A stretch of DNA of 64,000 nt from Brasenia schreberi (GCA_036023115.1 JAYKKT010000079.1:14809501-14873500); one strand, 5' to 3'; positions 21,498 to 35,283 are shown, numbered from the stretch's first letter. A program made the numbers and translations. Notes: generated by a model not told the origin, from the sequence alone.

Positions 21498-24400
21498 AAC
21501 AACTACATACTAGACGGGGTCGGCTACATGGATTCTTTGTTTCCACCGATCCAAAGTGTAACTTGTTAGAAGTTAACTCACAATAAGCTAGATCATTCTT
21601 TATTGTTTCTTTCCAACTACCTTTTTTAATAGTTTTCAAATTTAGTTTTTCATACCTTCTTATAGGTTCTTCTTTTGATCTTCTTTCTATATGTCCAAAC
21701 CATCTTAAATGATATTCTCTCATTTTATCCTCTATTGGTGTCACTCCTAATTTGTTTCTAATAACCTCATTATGTATACGGTCTTTTCTTGTATGACCAA
21801 TCATCCATCTCAACATCTTCATTTCTGTCACAGACATCTTTTGTACATGTTGATGATTAATTGCCCAACACTCAGAACCATAAAACATGGTTGCTCTATA
21901 ATATTTACCTTTTAATTTTAATGGTATCTTCTTATCACAAAGAATACCTGATGCTCCTCTCCATTTTAACCAACCAGCATTAATTCTATGTGTAACATCT
22001 CCATCAATTCTTCCATCACTCTGAAAAATTGACATCTTGTATAATATTTTAATTGGAAACAAATTAGGAGTGACACCAATAGTGTAACATGCCTAATTAG
22101 TGTTCTATAATATTTACCTTTTAATTTTAATGGTATCTTCTTATCACAAAGAATACCTTATGCTCCTCTCCATTTTAACCAACCAGCATTAATTCTACGT
22201 GTAACATCTCCATCAGTTCTTCCATTACTCTCAAAAATTGACCTTAGGTATTTAAAACTTTCATTTTGGAAAATGTAATGTGTGCCAATTTTAATTTCTA
22301 TGTCCTCTGAGGTAACCAAATGATCAAACTTACATTCCATATATTCTGTCTTTGTTTTACTAAGTCGGAGGCCTTTGCTTTCTAATGTTTCTCTCTATAG
22401 TTCCAATTTTCCATTAACTTTTTCCTTAGACTCCTCCACTAACACAATGTCATATGCAAATAATATACACTAAGGTACTTCATCTTGAATATGTTTTGTT
22501 AACTCATGAATCACCATTATAAGTATGGACTTAAAGTTGATCCTTGATATAATCCAATATTAACTTCAAAGAAGTCTGTCATTCCTTCATGAGTCCTCAC
22601 ACATGTTTTTGCACCATCGTACTTGTCTCTTATAAGGTTAATGTATGTCAATGGATACCTCTTTTTTCCAAAGTTCTCCAAAGAACCTCTCTTGGTACCC
22701 TATCATAAGCTTTTTCTATATCAATAAATATCATGTGAAGGTCTTTTTTTTTTTTGCTCTAAAATGTTTCATAAGATATCTCAAAAGGTGAATCACTTCA
22801 GCAATAGATCTACCTGGCTTGAATCCAAATTGGTTCTCTATTGTACTTGATACTTGTCTTAACCTCCGTTCGATAATTCTTTCTCACAATTTTATAGTAT
22901 GACTCATTAACTTGATACCTTGATATAAGTGTACTCGCTCTCCATTCCTCGGGCATCTTTTGGTTTATCCATATTTCATTAAATAGTCTTGTGAGCCAAG
23001 TGATTCTTATTTCTCCTAGTATTTTCAAAACTTCTATAGTAATATTGTCTGGTCCTAACGATTTACCACCCTTCATATGTTTAAAAGCCTCTTTGACTTC
23101 ATTCTTTTGAATACATCTGTAGAAATTGTGGTTTATATACTTTTTTGATTTGGCTAACTCTCCTAAGCTAATTTCAATATCTTTATTTTCATTAAGAAGC
23201 TTATAAAAATAGTTTTTTCATCTATTTCTTATATCATCATTTGCCACTAGAATTCTTTCATCCTCGTCCTTGATGCATCTAACATAATTAGGATCTTTAG
23301 TTTTCTTATCTTTAGCCCTAGCTATCCTAAAAATATCTCTTTCACCCTCTTTTGAGTTAAGTTTTTTATATAAATCCTCTCAAATTTTAGCTTTTGCTTC
23401 ATTGACGACCTTTTTCACTTCCTTCTTTACTTTCTTATAAGTCTCTAAAGTTTCACTAGTTTTCTTAGCATAATGTAATTTGTAGCATGCTCTCTTTGCC
23501 TTAATTTTATTTTGCACAACTTTACTCCACACCAAGCTTCTTTTTGTGCCGGTACACCTCTCTTAAATACACCTAATAGATCTTTCGCTACTTTCCTAAT
23601 ATGTATAGCCATATTGTTCCACATATCACAGGGTGTACCAACATAATTCCAAACATCTCCTTGAAGGACTTTCTATTTAAATATATCTTCTTTCTCGCTT
23701 TTAAGGTTCCACCATTTAGTCTGAATAACTTTATGCACTCTTTTCTTCTTTACCCTTTTTTTATTTATAAATCCATAACTAAAAGTCGATGTTGGGTGGT
23801 TAAGCTTTCTCTTCGAATTACCTTACAATCTTTACAACACGCTCTATCTTCTTTTTTACAAATAAAGTAATCAATTTGTGTTTGTGATAAGCCACTCTTA
23901 TAAGTAATTAAATGTTCATCTCATTTTTTGAAGATTGTATTGACTATAAAGAGATCAAATGCTATAGCAAAATTTAAAATCTCCCTTTGTGGAATACCTT
24001 TTATATCTCCAAAACCAAAGTTGTCATGAATACCTTGATATCCTAATGCCTCTTTACCAACATCTTTATTTAAGTCTCCTCCTAAACAAGTCATCTCCCT
24101 TTGTGGAATCTTTTGAATCACCTTATGTAACACTTTCCCCAAAGTTGTCTTTATACTATCTTTTAGTCCTACTTGGGGTGTGTAAGCACAAACTATATTC
24201 AAAACTTCTGCTCCTAACACTAATTTTAACGTCATGATTCGGTCACCATATCATTGTATGTCTACTACACTATCCTTTAAATCTTTATTTATGATAATAC
24301 CAACTCTGTTTCAAGCCTTTTCTTTACCTGAGTACCATAATTTAAAACCTTTATCCTCTATCTCATTTACTTTTTCTCCAACCCATTTTGTCTCTTGTAA

Positions 24401-24890
24401 ACATAGAATATGAATCTTTCTTCGAATCATAGTATCTCCCACCTTCATTAGCATAGTGGATAATGTTCTGATATTCAAAGAACCAATACGAATCTTATTA
24501 TCTCGAAATAGCTTTCTTACTCCCCGCATCCATCCATATTCAAAATGCGGAGACCCTCTCTGAAAATTATTAACTACATTCGGGCGACAATGTAGTGAGA
24601 TTAACTTCTTTACCCACACCCGTCCATGATGTGAGAACCCTCTCTGCATTTGATTCACTACATTCGAGCGAAAATGTAGTGACCCTTGATTACTTATCAC
24701 TGCATTCGGGCTCTGTAGCGCGTCGCTAGACGGGGACACCGAAAAGCAATGCTCATAATTTTTGTAATCTATGTTATAAAAACCCAACGAAGTTTTACGT
24801 TGGTTGTCGGAAGCCTAACACAACCCTCCTCCTTTATCCGGGCCGGCAATGCAAGGGTGATCCCTTACATGGGTGGAGTTTTAGAAGCCC
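21498..24890 (-). mobile_element. RTE-type LINE, degenerate
   Basis: A minus-strand non-LTR retrotransposon. The right end carries the usual 5' part (CACAACCCTCCTCC in the minus sense). Endonuclease blocks are IRIGSLNIRTL and CLQETKWVGEK (24311-24787), then NIVCAYTPQVG and GGDLNKDVG (23921-24235). RT blocks include GKSLGPDNITIEVLK and MPEEWRAS (about 22930-23080). The catalytic box reads LFAYDIVLVEE near 22440-22470, where LFADDIVL is expected. The C-terminal part (GSECWAINHQHVQKMSV, EMKMLRWMIGHTRKDRI, LRWFGHIERR; 21496-22062) is diagnostic of plant RTE elements. The 3' end carries GCCGACCCCG and GTTGTTG. Stops and frameshifts make it inactive. Confidence 0.9.
21894..22244 (-). repeat. Direct duplication inside the LINE
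   Basis: About 142 bases starting CTATAATATTTACC occur at 21894-22037 and again at 22103-22244 with few differences. The duplication repeats the coding segment ending INAGWLKWRGA, so the RT C-terminal region is partly doubled. Confidence 0.85.
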
Positions 24891-25632
24891 AACTCTAATA
24901 GCCTAAAAATTAACGAGCATAACATCAACAAACAAACCAAATTGTATTCTCAAAAGACTTGAAGAATTGCGCTTGAGTTGTTAACTTCATAATTAGTGTA
25001 CTTGGACATTTTGCTTCGTCGCTCATAACCATGAACCATAATGGAACCAGATCCCACCTCCTAGTTCTTGTTATGATTTGAAGGTGCTGGTTTTGGTTAT
25101 GGTTCTAACTTCAATCAAAACAAGAAAATAATAGCATGAAAAAAAAATTCAGGAAAAAAAAACTTTACACGTACCTTGACAATTTTAGTGGTTTAATAAA
25201 TTTTGTCGCATGGTTTGTCCTTTTTGTTGATAAGGGAATTTTGCAAATGTCCAACACACTACATAACGACGTGCCTATAATTAGCAAACTCATCAACATT
25301 CAGTCGAATAAAAACTATTTTTTATTAAATGTTAATATAAAGTTACTTTAAATTGAAGATATTATAAATATTAGTATTATGCTTAAAATTTTAAAAACAT
25401 TAATATAAAATTCTGTTATTAACTAATATTTAAGTGCAACTAAATTAATACTAAAATATTATTATTATTTGATATTAAATATTACATTAATATTTAATGA
25501 ATAGCAGATAATACCTAATCATAATAGTTAATTAATTTAATATTGAATATTGAATTAATGCTTAATATAATTTAAGTACTATTAAATTTATTAGAAATAA
25601 ATACACCATCATTGTTTTTCTATACAAAAGGA
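24891..25632. other. AT-rich sequence without genes
   Basis: From about 25300 it is almost pure A/T with repeated TTAATATT and AATATTAA motifs. I see no coding or transposon signal. Confidence 0.6.
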
Positions 25633-25745
25633 GGCTGCAGCCTAATACACGCACATACCTCCATCCCCTAGGAGTCGAACTCCCCACCAAACAGCACAGG
25701 CATCAATATTTCCTACCAGTTGAGCTAACGCTCTGGGTGCCACCA
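25633..25745 (-). mobile_element. tRNA-derived SINE
   Basis: On the minus strand, GGCACCCAGAGCG is followed by an RNA polymerase III A box TTAGCTCAACTGG (25716-25728) and, 32 bases on, a B box GGAGTTCGACTCC (25671-25683). A short tail with GCTGCAGCCTCC and TTTTGTAT follows. It is not a working tRNA, because the acceptor and anticodon stems do not form. A related copy lies at 58775-58890. Confidence 0.72.
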
Positions 25746-27619
25746 TCATTAATTTGAATATGCCTATTTCCTAACAGTTCATAATTATGAGGAAAACCTT
25801 CTGCATATAGACCACCTTTTTCGACTAATTTTTAAAGAGTCCTGTGTTTTCCAGGAAGATAATTCAGAACATAACTGTTTGTTGGAATTGCCAAATACAA
25901 GACTCAGCTAAATGTATAATCAGATCCATTTGTTTGTGTGTGTTTCTGCGCATGTGCAAGCTTGTCAATGAATGGTAATCACCTTTCTCGCATCGGCGTA
26001 TGATAAATACGTGCAGGGACAAACAAATTGGCAGCTGTGTGGCACCAATTATCCTCAACCAGTAGACCCGTAGAGAACAAATCATGGGTCCACCAGCCTT
26101 CTGCTTTGGCAGGATACATTAAATCATGCTGCATTAATGTGTTGTCAACTGTATTTATACATCACCTCTCTCTCTCTCTTCGTGTGTGTACAGCAAAGGT
26201 AGGAGATCTAATTTCACCGCCAAATTTGTTCCCTATTCTTAATGTGTCATGTAGCCCATAAATGTAACCTACCAAACTTATTACCAGAAAATCATTCGCA
26301 TTCTCAAGCACCTAACTGCAGTACCTTTCCACCAGTACCCCTCATTGATTTTGTCTGGGGTTTAATTTGCTTCTGGATTGCCGTGTATCTACTATTAAGT
26401 CCCCAACCAATTCTCAGGATTGGTCTACATCCATCAACCTAATCACTGTAGCACTTACTGATCATTAATGCCCACAGTGATGCATCTATCTCCATACACA
26501 CACATACACGTATAGAGAGAGAACGTAGGATATGTGCAATGGCATTGGCGCACAATGCTCATTCCGGCCACATTTCACTGCTTGAACCGCTTATTTCTAC
26601 CCTCAGCCACCTTTCCCCTACCTTCTTTCACTCTTTTTGTGAGACCAACCACAACCACCAACACCACAGCCACCCAATTTCTCTATAATTCTACACGCAC
26701 ACGTTTTAAAGGTAGTCATGGTGATGCAGTCATTACGACCGCAGCTAGTTTAGCAAAAGAGTAGAGGGGGTAGAGGAAGGTTGCTGGGGGTGGCAGGCAG
26801 CGGTTCAAGTGGCGGAAGGTGGCAGAAATGGGATTGTGCAGCATTGAGCACATTCCACTTACACACACGTGGATAGATTGGCACACACAAAGTTCAACAA
26901 TCCTATCTAAAATGTGAGAGAAAATAGGTCATATCATTTGCTTTAGCCTGTTAGGATTATGCTGAAACTTCTGTTGTATTTCCAATGTTGACTTACTCCG
27001 TTTTCTTTAGTTCTTGTAGAAAAAAATATCAAAAAGTAAGCCTTTCCCTACGCCAAGTGTGTTCATCATTGAGCCGATCGTGTTATATTAATATTTAACT
27101 TAAAAAAAGTAGAGATCATGTGCTTTAGTCTTTCCTTTAAGACAAGTCAATTCGATATGATTTCTCACACCTTTTCATGAGAGCTCCATCTGACTACCTC
27201 TTTAACTGTGCAACGCATGCTAAGCACGGCTCTGTGATTTATCTTCCATTAACATTACACCAGCTTTTCTTTCTTTAATATATATTACCGTGAATTTGAT
27301 TTTCTTCTTTTTTTTAAAAATACATTTACACACGTATATGTTTTTTTTGTGTTATAAAAAAACACTCAAGCCTAACACACACCACAACAGAACTACAACA
27401 CTGCTGTTGATCTAACCCTATAGGTTGCCTGTCCAAATGACTGTTACACACCATCATTAAAAAAATTGAAACCAAACTCTTACATGTTTATTTGATATTT
27501 GTTTTTAAACTCATACCCATAAAAATTCATGTAATAGTTATACTCAGCAAAGATGTCTAAATATAATATCATGAGCAATATCCGTATCAAAGATTTTATG
27601 ATGCTATGTATGAGATTGA
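25746..27619. other. Intergenic sequence, unassigned
   Basis: Contains a short (CT)n run near 26168 and scattered ACACACAC motifs. Small frames (for example plus 26534-26764, rich in Thr) have no family signature. The last part may belong to the flank of the MULE relic. Confidence 0.5.
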
Positions 27620-28290
27620 TGATAGTGTAAATCATATAATAGTTGTTGTAAACATTTCGAATACTTTTATGTTCCTAATTTTAATGTATACATCATAAAT
27701 ATGCTTTACCGTATTAACATTTGCCTCATCAACCCGCTTCAAATACATCAAAATATACTTTTGTTTGCAATGACTTTTTGTAAAGTTTTTTGTCACACTA
27801 TACTCATATTTACCCAATCTGCTTGCAAAAGCATGTGCTTCAAGATAGTGTAGTGTACATCTCGTTCACAACATGCAACTTCTAATGATCATCGATTGTA
27901 CCCTCTCTTATCAATAAAATTGATACTTTACCTTCTTAATACTCGCCCACCTATTATTTTCAACTTCAATATTTTACTCACCTTGTATTTGTCATTCCTT
28001 TTACACCCAAACTATACCGTGCTCATTACGCCTTTACTCTTTAAATGAAAAATAACAATAATAATATTATGCTTCTTCTCAATGTTGTGTACATACTCAA
28101 TTAACTCATCGTGATTGTTAAACACATCCTCTATTACAAACATAAATAAATAGTCAAGTTCATCACTCTTATAGTTAACAAATATTTCTTCTACTTCATT
28201 GGTAAAATCAAAGAATAAATCATCTAGTACAATACAATCACTTCCAGTCTCCTTAGTCTCGCTATAATAAATACTTCAACGAGTCATTGT
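27620..28290 (-). pseudogene. MULE transposase relic, N-terminal part
   Basis: Reading the minus strand across frames gives the N-terminal DNA-binding region of a plant Mutator-like transposase. ELIEYVHNIEKKHNIIIVI and FGCKRNDKYK (about 27990-28110) are followed by SLEVACCE, then LEAHAFASRLGKYEYSV and DEANVNTVKHIYDVYIKIRN (27632-27850). In family members this order leads into the catalytic DDE core, which is not found next to it. Several stops and frameshifts are present. It is oriented opposite to the C-terminal relic at 29430-30666. Confidence 0.68.
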
Positions 28291-29429
28291 CTTCTTAGAA
28301 TCTATTCCATTGTAAGTACTTTTGCTCAAGTTGTTTGCCCTTTTACATAAAAGGATATAATATTTGAAGCATATATACAAATATAGCATGAAAAGCATGG
28401 GACATAGATCCCTCACTCGATGAAGACATGATACAAGCACATCTCTCTTTTAGAGAGATGTGGACCATCCATGTCTCCTTTAGAGAGAAACGTTGTTCTA
28501 TTGCGTCTTTCTCGAATGAGAGACTTGTATGGTTTGTGATTCTCATTAGAGAGACACACATGTATCATATTTCGAATAGAAAATCCAGCGAGTAAGTTAT
28601 TCGATCCAAAACTGTGAAACATCAACCAAGATAAAAAACACAAACCTATAAAAATATTTCTAAGAAACATCTAAAAACCTTGAAAAATTTGAAAATCGGC
28701 TGGATCAAGATTATCTTTCTTTTTCTTTTTTAGTTTTTCTTCTTTTTTGTTTCATAAATCTCTAGTGACGGTTGTAAAAATTTAATCATGTATTCTTTGG
28801 CTGCGAAGAAAACAACAATAACTCTAAACGAATGAAATCATATTTGATAGGTATAAAAAAAAATCTTTAAGGTTGTCGGGTTTACACAACCTCCAAGATT
28901 TTTTCTATAGTCTTCACTTTTATGAGTGTAGAAAAAGAAAAGAGTTATGTATGGTATTGAGGTATATAAAAAAGTTGTGCACTCCAAATAACTTTTCACG
29001 TATAATCTATAATGACAATGATTTAGTGTTAGTGAATGTCATTTAATTCATATTTTCGGATGCAACTCACTTTTACATAGACGACATATGACAAAAAATA
29101 TTGAAGCATTTTTTGTAAGATTGATAAGGAATAAAGATATAGTGAGTGTGTTTGGTGTAAGTTGGAGGAAGATCGTCTACTATCAAATGAAATCAGGTAC
29201 AAGGAGGTGATTGAGTTAATGAAATTGAAGTAGAAAAATTTTCTTCTCTTCTCTATTATATTAAAGAGCATTAGTTGATTGAACTCGTATAAAGAAAAAA
29301 TTGTCTTAGCATAAGAGATAGGGTGATTCATTATAGTACTTATACAATTAATAGGTATGAAAAATTAGTTGCTAATGCACATATATTATCTATTTTTGAA
29401 TTTATAATAATTATTTATTAATGATTATT
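28291..29429. other. AT-rich sequence between MULE relics
   Basis: Contains a perfect hairpin at 28439-28461 (ACATCTCTC, TTTTA, GAGAGATGT) within a segment rich in AGAGAG and CTCTCT. The MULE catalytic core would be expected in this position but I could not recognise it. Confidence 0.5.
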
Positions 29430-30666
29430 AGGGTGAAAAGTGTAGACACAAAGTTGAAAGGATTTCTCGATAGCTCAATTAAGAGATTTGATATAATTTG
29501 TAGACAAATATATTCATTGATAGAGTTATAGATTATAGAATTGAAAAAGTCTTTTCAAGAATCGTGAACCATTAACAAACATTATATTGACGTAGTAGAA
29601 GATATTATAGCAAAACTTTAGAGAAGAAAGTCACGACATACTCTTGACTTGATTGTAATGAAGTATAATCATGTAAAGATAATATGTTTAGACACTACCA
29701 CATGTTGTTGTAAGTTACGATGTTCATATGAGTTTACGCTCCTTAAATATGATGAATCAATACAACTATCAATGGTTGATCTATTTTGAAAGAAGATAGG
29801 CATAGAGGAGGACATATCATATATTGTTAATCATGGAAGAGAGGATGTAGGAACATCTATGATGGAGACCGTTTGAAAGAAGTTAAGATATCATTCACAT
29901 CAACACTGATTTGTTAAAATATTGGATTAATAGTTGAGTTATGAGTACATCACACTAGAGGAGTCACCTATTTGTCATCTTAAAGGAATATTATGTAGCC
30001 GATCTACAAGGAGAGATTTTTCATCTTGGGAGCATGCAAACATGAATACCTCTCTCATAAGAAGGTGTGGATGTGGTTGTACATCTGGTCGAAGATGTGA
30101 GGCATCTCTTATAGTGAGTTATTCCTCTTCAAGGAGTTGCAATCCTCTTTCAAATAAAAACTTTTCTAATTCTTGTATTGGTTTATTTTTTAGAATATTT
30201 TGAGACAACAAGACTTTGAACTAACATATAAGACAATGGTACCATGTTTTATAGGCATCTTTGTAAATACTTGGGTGAATGTTATTTGATATGGAAATTA
30301 CGGATATCGAGTCATTGATGCATTTTTTAGATAGGATAAGAATGGTGGCGTGAAGCTCGCAAAGAGTACTTGATGGAAGTGACACGTAGGTGGTGGTCTT
30401 GATACTATTATTCATTGTATTACATACTTTAAGGATGATCTTGTCCTAATAATTATTGGATGTTCATATCATATATGGGTTTCGTCATCGCTACTCGATA
30501 TAACGTAGTATTGATACTTCTTTTCATGAGAGGGTTAATGACATTTTTGTCGCTAATGTCAAATAGTGGGCACTATGAGGATTGTATGATACATGTGTCA
30601 TCATCATGTTACACGATATTTTTCAACGATAATCACAATATCTTTAAATATAATTATGTTATTTAG
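29430..30666 (+). pseudogene. MULE transposase C-terminus with SWIM-like and OTU-like segments
   Basis: Frames on the plus strand give RVKSVDTKLKGFLDSS and YSLIEL (end of the transposase domain). A cysteine cluster CCCKLRCSYEF near 29701-29735 stands where the SWIM zinc finger lies, followed by MVDLF and KKIGIEED. STRRDFSSWEHAN lies near 30006-30045. YGNYGYRVI at 30290-30316 corresponds to the OTU cysteine protease motif DGNCGYRA, with the catalytic Asp and Cys both replaced by Tyr. YWMFISYMGFVIATRYNVVLI follows to about 30520. This domain order is known in plant MULE/FAR1-type proteins. Many stops make it a relic. Confidence 0.66.
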
Positions 30667-33087
30667 GCTTTTAGTTTATCCAATTTATGATTAATCCTCT
30701 CTTGTGCTCCTACTTTTTTGTAGATGCACATTGTTGATAGCTCTCTAATACCTCTTACCTTTCTATCTTAGCAACAATACCAACATGAAAGCATGTAGAA
30801 TTGGAATCAACCATTTCATTAACATATAAAAATATATACAAATGAGAGGACCATGAGATGATATTGTATATAATATTAAGAATGATAATTAGATGTTATT
30901 CATAATTTGTACATGTAATTAATTTTCAATTGAAATAAAAGCATTATTTCATAAAAATTATATATATTGAGGACCATGCGTGACAAATCAAAATTTCATT
31001 CATTACAAATATCAATTATATACATGTAATGAGTAATATAAAAAAACATCCCAAATAAAATATATAAACCCCTATACAATCATTCCATCATGTGCATCAT
31101 CTACAACACTGAGCACATGCATTGTGACCATCATGCACAGTTTATATGCCTTTAATAACTCGAACAACAGTGGGTCACTTGATAATAGTTGCTACATATG
31201 CTCTAAATATATTAAAGCTAGTGCTAGTGTATCATATACTATAGTAAGACGTTGGTATAAGAAAATAAATTTTAAAAGTTAGTATTATAATTAAATTAAA
31301 ACAAAGTTATTGATAAAGTACCTATATACCTATATATTTTATTTACCTATATGAAGAATGATGTATCATGTTGTCTAGCTAGGGTCGGATAAGTGGAACT
31401 AATAGAATCTTTCAAAATAAGCCGATAAATTTGAGGAACATATCACTTCATATACAACTCGTTGCACCCATCAGAATATACTCTTGAGAGATAAAAGTAC
31501 TCAAGTTCAAAATAATATGAGCATTGTGCCTCCTAAAGAGCATCACATGACTCGTATTCTACATTATACGCATGGGACTTTGGATGCTTATTTGTAATGG
31601 AGGGTCTTATGAATACAATTTAGATTCCTTGACGATAATCAAATTGATGAACTATATGATATGGTATATAAGATTCCATAATATCTATACACCAAATGCA
31701 TTTATAATATTTGGACAACTTATATGTATTACAATCCAAGTATTTTACAAAACTATATAACTGTCAGTCAATCCATGTTATAAAAAATAATAGATAATAA
31801 TATATAACATCATAAGTTGTTTTTAATATAAAAATAAAAATATAGTTACAGTTTCATAAATTACCTACTATGTTATCATTAAATTCAATTGCTAACAGTA
31901 TTTAGCAAGTCAATTGGTAAGAGATTGCCTGTGATAGATATTTTTCATCCATCGGTATGCTCATGGTTTTTCATCCAATCATTTTGATTGTATGATAACT
32001 CTAAAGCCTGAAAAATACTTATAATGCCTATAATTAAAACATATAACTTAGTTGTTAGCTTATAAAAATTGATTATATGAAAGACATTGTAACAAACAAT
32101 AATAATATAAGTTTTTACTTTGAGGAAAGAAGTATGTCTACTAAGTTGTTTTGCCTCTAGTCAGGATGCCTTTCTTAGTTGCTTATATAAGTAAGCTAGT
32201 TATTCCACCACAAGCATAATTGTCAATCCTCTAAATATCATATATTAATAGATACCCGATCGTTATTGACACTCTATTTCTAGACTTATTACAGTATAAT
32301 AAATATAATAAAGTCTTATTTTGATTGTTGACTCTCTTTCTTGAAAAATTACTTCATAGAACCTCAAACTTAATGACTTAGGACTTCATCTCTAGCACTT
32401 CATTGATGCTCTTCTTCACTAACCATGCTTGCATGTTTACCTAGTGTGGGTTGTTACTACTTTTTATATTGTTTGCATATTTATATTTACATAGTGAGTT
32501 AGAATACTGAATGTACAATTTCACTAAAGTTAGAAATTATATATTCTTGTTGAATCTTATAAGCAATGTGACCTTCAAAACTAGAAAATAATCTCAGCAT
32601 ATTAGTGAATCCCTCATTCTCACTCTTCAATATCAATCTCAGCCTCTAAGGTTGACATATCCTCCTCATAATATGAAATCCCAACTTCAACAATATTCAT
32701 ATATATAAAAAGTGTCATCATCTTCTCCTCATTATCGTTTGTGGGGTCATCCTCTATATGATATAATATTACGTCTTCTAGATAAAACAGTGATGTTACA
32801 CTCTCCTACTCGTGCTCTATGAGTTATATTAGTATATCAAAAAAGAAAAATCAATTAATCAAATAAGAGTTGCTCAAAACAAAAGATACGTGCCTATATC
32901 GCATCTCCTGTATAGGGAGACATGCCTAGTGCATGTCTCAAAGCAAAAACCCAATGGGTTTTTCCAACAAGAATTTGATCAAAAAATAATAACAACAAAA
33001 AAATAACAAAATCTAAATAAAATCAATGATATATCTCAAAAAATCACCGAATTACTTTTCGAGTGAACCATAACTAAGAATCTCTAA
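30667..33087. other. AT-rich sequence, unassigned
   Basis: No convincing gene. A minus-strand acidic stretch (EDDPTNDNEEKMM, then YMNIVEVG and DMSTLEAEIDIEE) at about 32610-32750 could be another transposase N-terminus, but this is weak. Short inverted repeats occur near 32898-32941 (GACATGC and GCATGTC). Confidence 0.45.
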
Positions 33088-34645
33088 GGGTGTGTTTGAT
33101 TCACGATACAAGGCCTTTGGTAGTAGAATTACAGTTCTAAGCCCACATGAGACTAGAAACCATGGGATCATAGTTCCATGTTTAATTCACACTTACAACA
33201 GGCACTAGAAACCATCATTCCACGTTTGTTTTGCTCATGGAATTGGTACTCCAATTCCAATTTCCTCGTAGTTTCATGTTTGATCCACGTGGAATTGTTT
33301 CCATCAACAATTTTTTGTAGGAGTATATGATGCTACTTTTATGTGTATATGTGTGACATGTGAGTTGTTTATTTGCAAGTTCAAGCAACTTGAGCTCAAC
33401 AAAGTAGTCTTTATGTTTATGTTGGTAACTCTTGGTTTTGTCTTTGATTCAAGGATCATGTGAGAACAAAACTTGTATGTTGTGTATAGATACACGATAA
33501 GCAATATGATTGTGCTTCTATATTATGAAAAAATTTTCCGAAGTTTTCCATTGTCCAAAGGCAATTGAGACAATTAGAGACACTTGGGCACTCACAATGA
33601 TAAACATATCAATTAGAATTAAAAAAATATGTAGATTATTGTGAGCCAACCAACAATTTGTTTATACTTATATTTTCTGGAGACATTTTGCCAAAGCCTC
33701 CCCTTACCTGAAAGTAGTTCTAACGTACCAACAAGGGAGCTACAATATATACATATCATCTAAAGAGAATGAAGAAAAGATTTTTAAAGTATCTTTTAAG
33801 TCCATAACAACTTCTCAGTAATATAACAACATAATTAACTACTACAACTTTAAGGATAAGTATATCAATAACTACCACTTCATGTCTTTATAGCATCTAT
33901 AACTTCAAATCCAAAACAAAATCCTTCTACAAACACTATTAATCACTGTCATGCCAAACCTTAATCTCTAATTGATTTACTTCATATATCAAGCCATTAA
34001 AAAAAAATAGCAATAAAGAAAGAAAAGTCACAATAGTATCGAACAATATGAAAATAGCACACATAGAGATGTAACTTAATTAAAGCTTTAAGTATATAAA
34101 TATAATAAATTACTTCTATACCATATTATCAGAAGTAACCACATTATGATCTTGATAGTCCTTGCAAACAAGCTGATATTTCAAAGTTAGATAAAAATGG
34201 AAATATTAATATTGAATTTCATAATAACTATTTCAGAAAACGTACTGTTTGGATATACATAAGAAGGTATTATATGGGAGGATATACATATAGTCAAAAA
34301 AACGAAGAGTTGGGATGCCAAATATAAAGTGCAACAAATGCTCATAACAAGTGCAAACCCACCCGTCCCTACACACATACACACATATGTGTGTGTGCAA
34401 GGGATATGATTTTTTCGATATGCAAACTGGTCATAACTAAATATACCAAAAAGAATCAACGACATCAAATCAAAGCTATATGCTGAAGCCATTATCCTTC
34501 AAGAGAGGATGCTCGAGGACCATACAAAAGAAAACACAGAAAATATACTTTACAATATCTCAATAACTTTGTAGAAACAAAAAAAATATGAAGAGAACAA
34601 TATTGTAGCGGATGATATCTCAACAGTTTCATAACTTGTATATAA

Positions 34646-34875
34646 TGCCCTCTCTTAGAGTGGGTTGACAAAAGAGAAGAAAATCATAAAAAGGGAAGAG
34701 GTTAAGTGACACCCTCTCTTAGAGTGGTGGGTTGATGAAATAGAAGATTTTTTTTTTAAAAAGGACAATAAAGAAGTGCCCTCTCTCTTAGAGTGGGTTG
34801 ACAAAAGAGAAGAAAATCATAAAAAGGGAAGAGGTTAAGTGACACACTCTCTTAGAGTGGGTTGATGAAACAGAA
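34646..34875. repeat. 131-bp-offset tandem duplication in the Harbinger-like element
   Basis: Two copies of a block (34646-34746 and 34777-34875) beginning TGCCCTCTC. Each contains CTCTTAGAGTGG twice and the segment AAGAAAATCATAAAAAGGGA. Confidence 0.88.
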
Positions 34876-35016
34876 GAAAAAATTAAAAAAAGGATTGAAA
34901 AGAAGAAAACAAGGAGAAGAAAAAGAAGGAAAGTCATTACTTGCAAGTAAATGGTGGAGGAAGGCAGAAGGGAGCGGCACTCGATGAAGAAGAAAAAGTC
35001 TCCTTCAATGTTCGGA

Positions 35017-35283
35017 GAGAGTAAGGGGTGAGAGCGTCGATGAAGGTAGAGGAGTTAAGTGAACTTGTGTGGCCCACCTCTTGACATGAACTGTTTGTTT
35101 AAGTGAAACCAGGTTTCAATATAGACTTGGTACTATAGCTCACAGAGAGTGTGGGGTGAGAGCGTCCATGAAGGTAGAGGACTTAAGGCATCAATCAGAT
35201 ACCAACTTGTGTGTCCAATCTCTTGACATGAACCGTTTTCTTAAGTGAAACCATGTTTCAATGTAGACTTGGTACTATAGTTC
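35017..35283. repeat. 129-bp-offset tandem duplication near the right TIR
   Basis: Copies at 35017-35139 and 35146-35283 share GGGGTGAGAGCGTC, TCTTGACATGAAC and TAGACTTGGTACTATAG. Confidence 0.87.

Noticed and set aside
25633..25745. A functional tRNA gene
   Set aside because: A and B boxes are present but acceptor and anticodon stems do not pair; a SINE fits better.
26534..26764. Thr-rich plus-strand frame
   Set aside because: Short, low complexity, no start context or homology.
32610..32750. Third MULE N-terminus
   Set aside because: Only a short acidic stretch is visible and the order of blocks cannot be followed; kept only as a remark.
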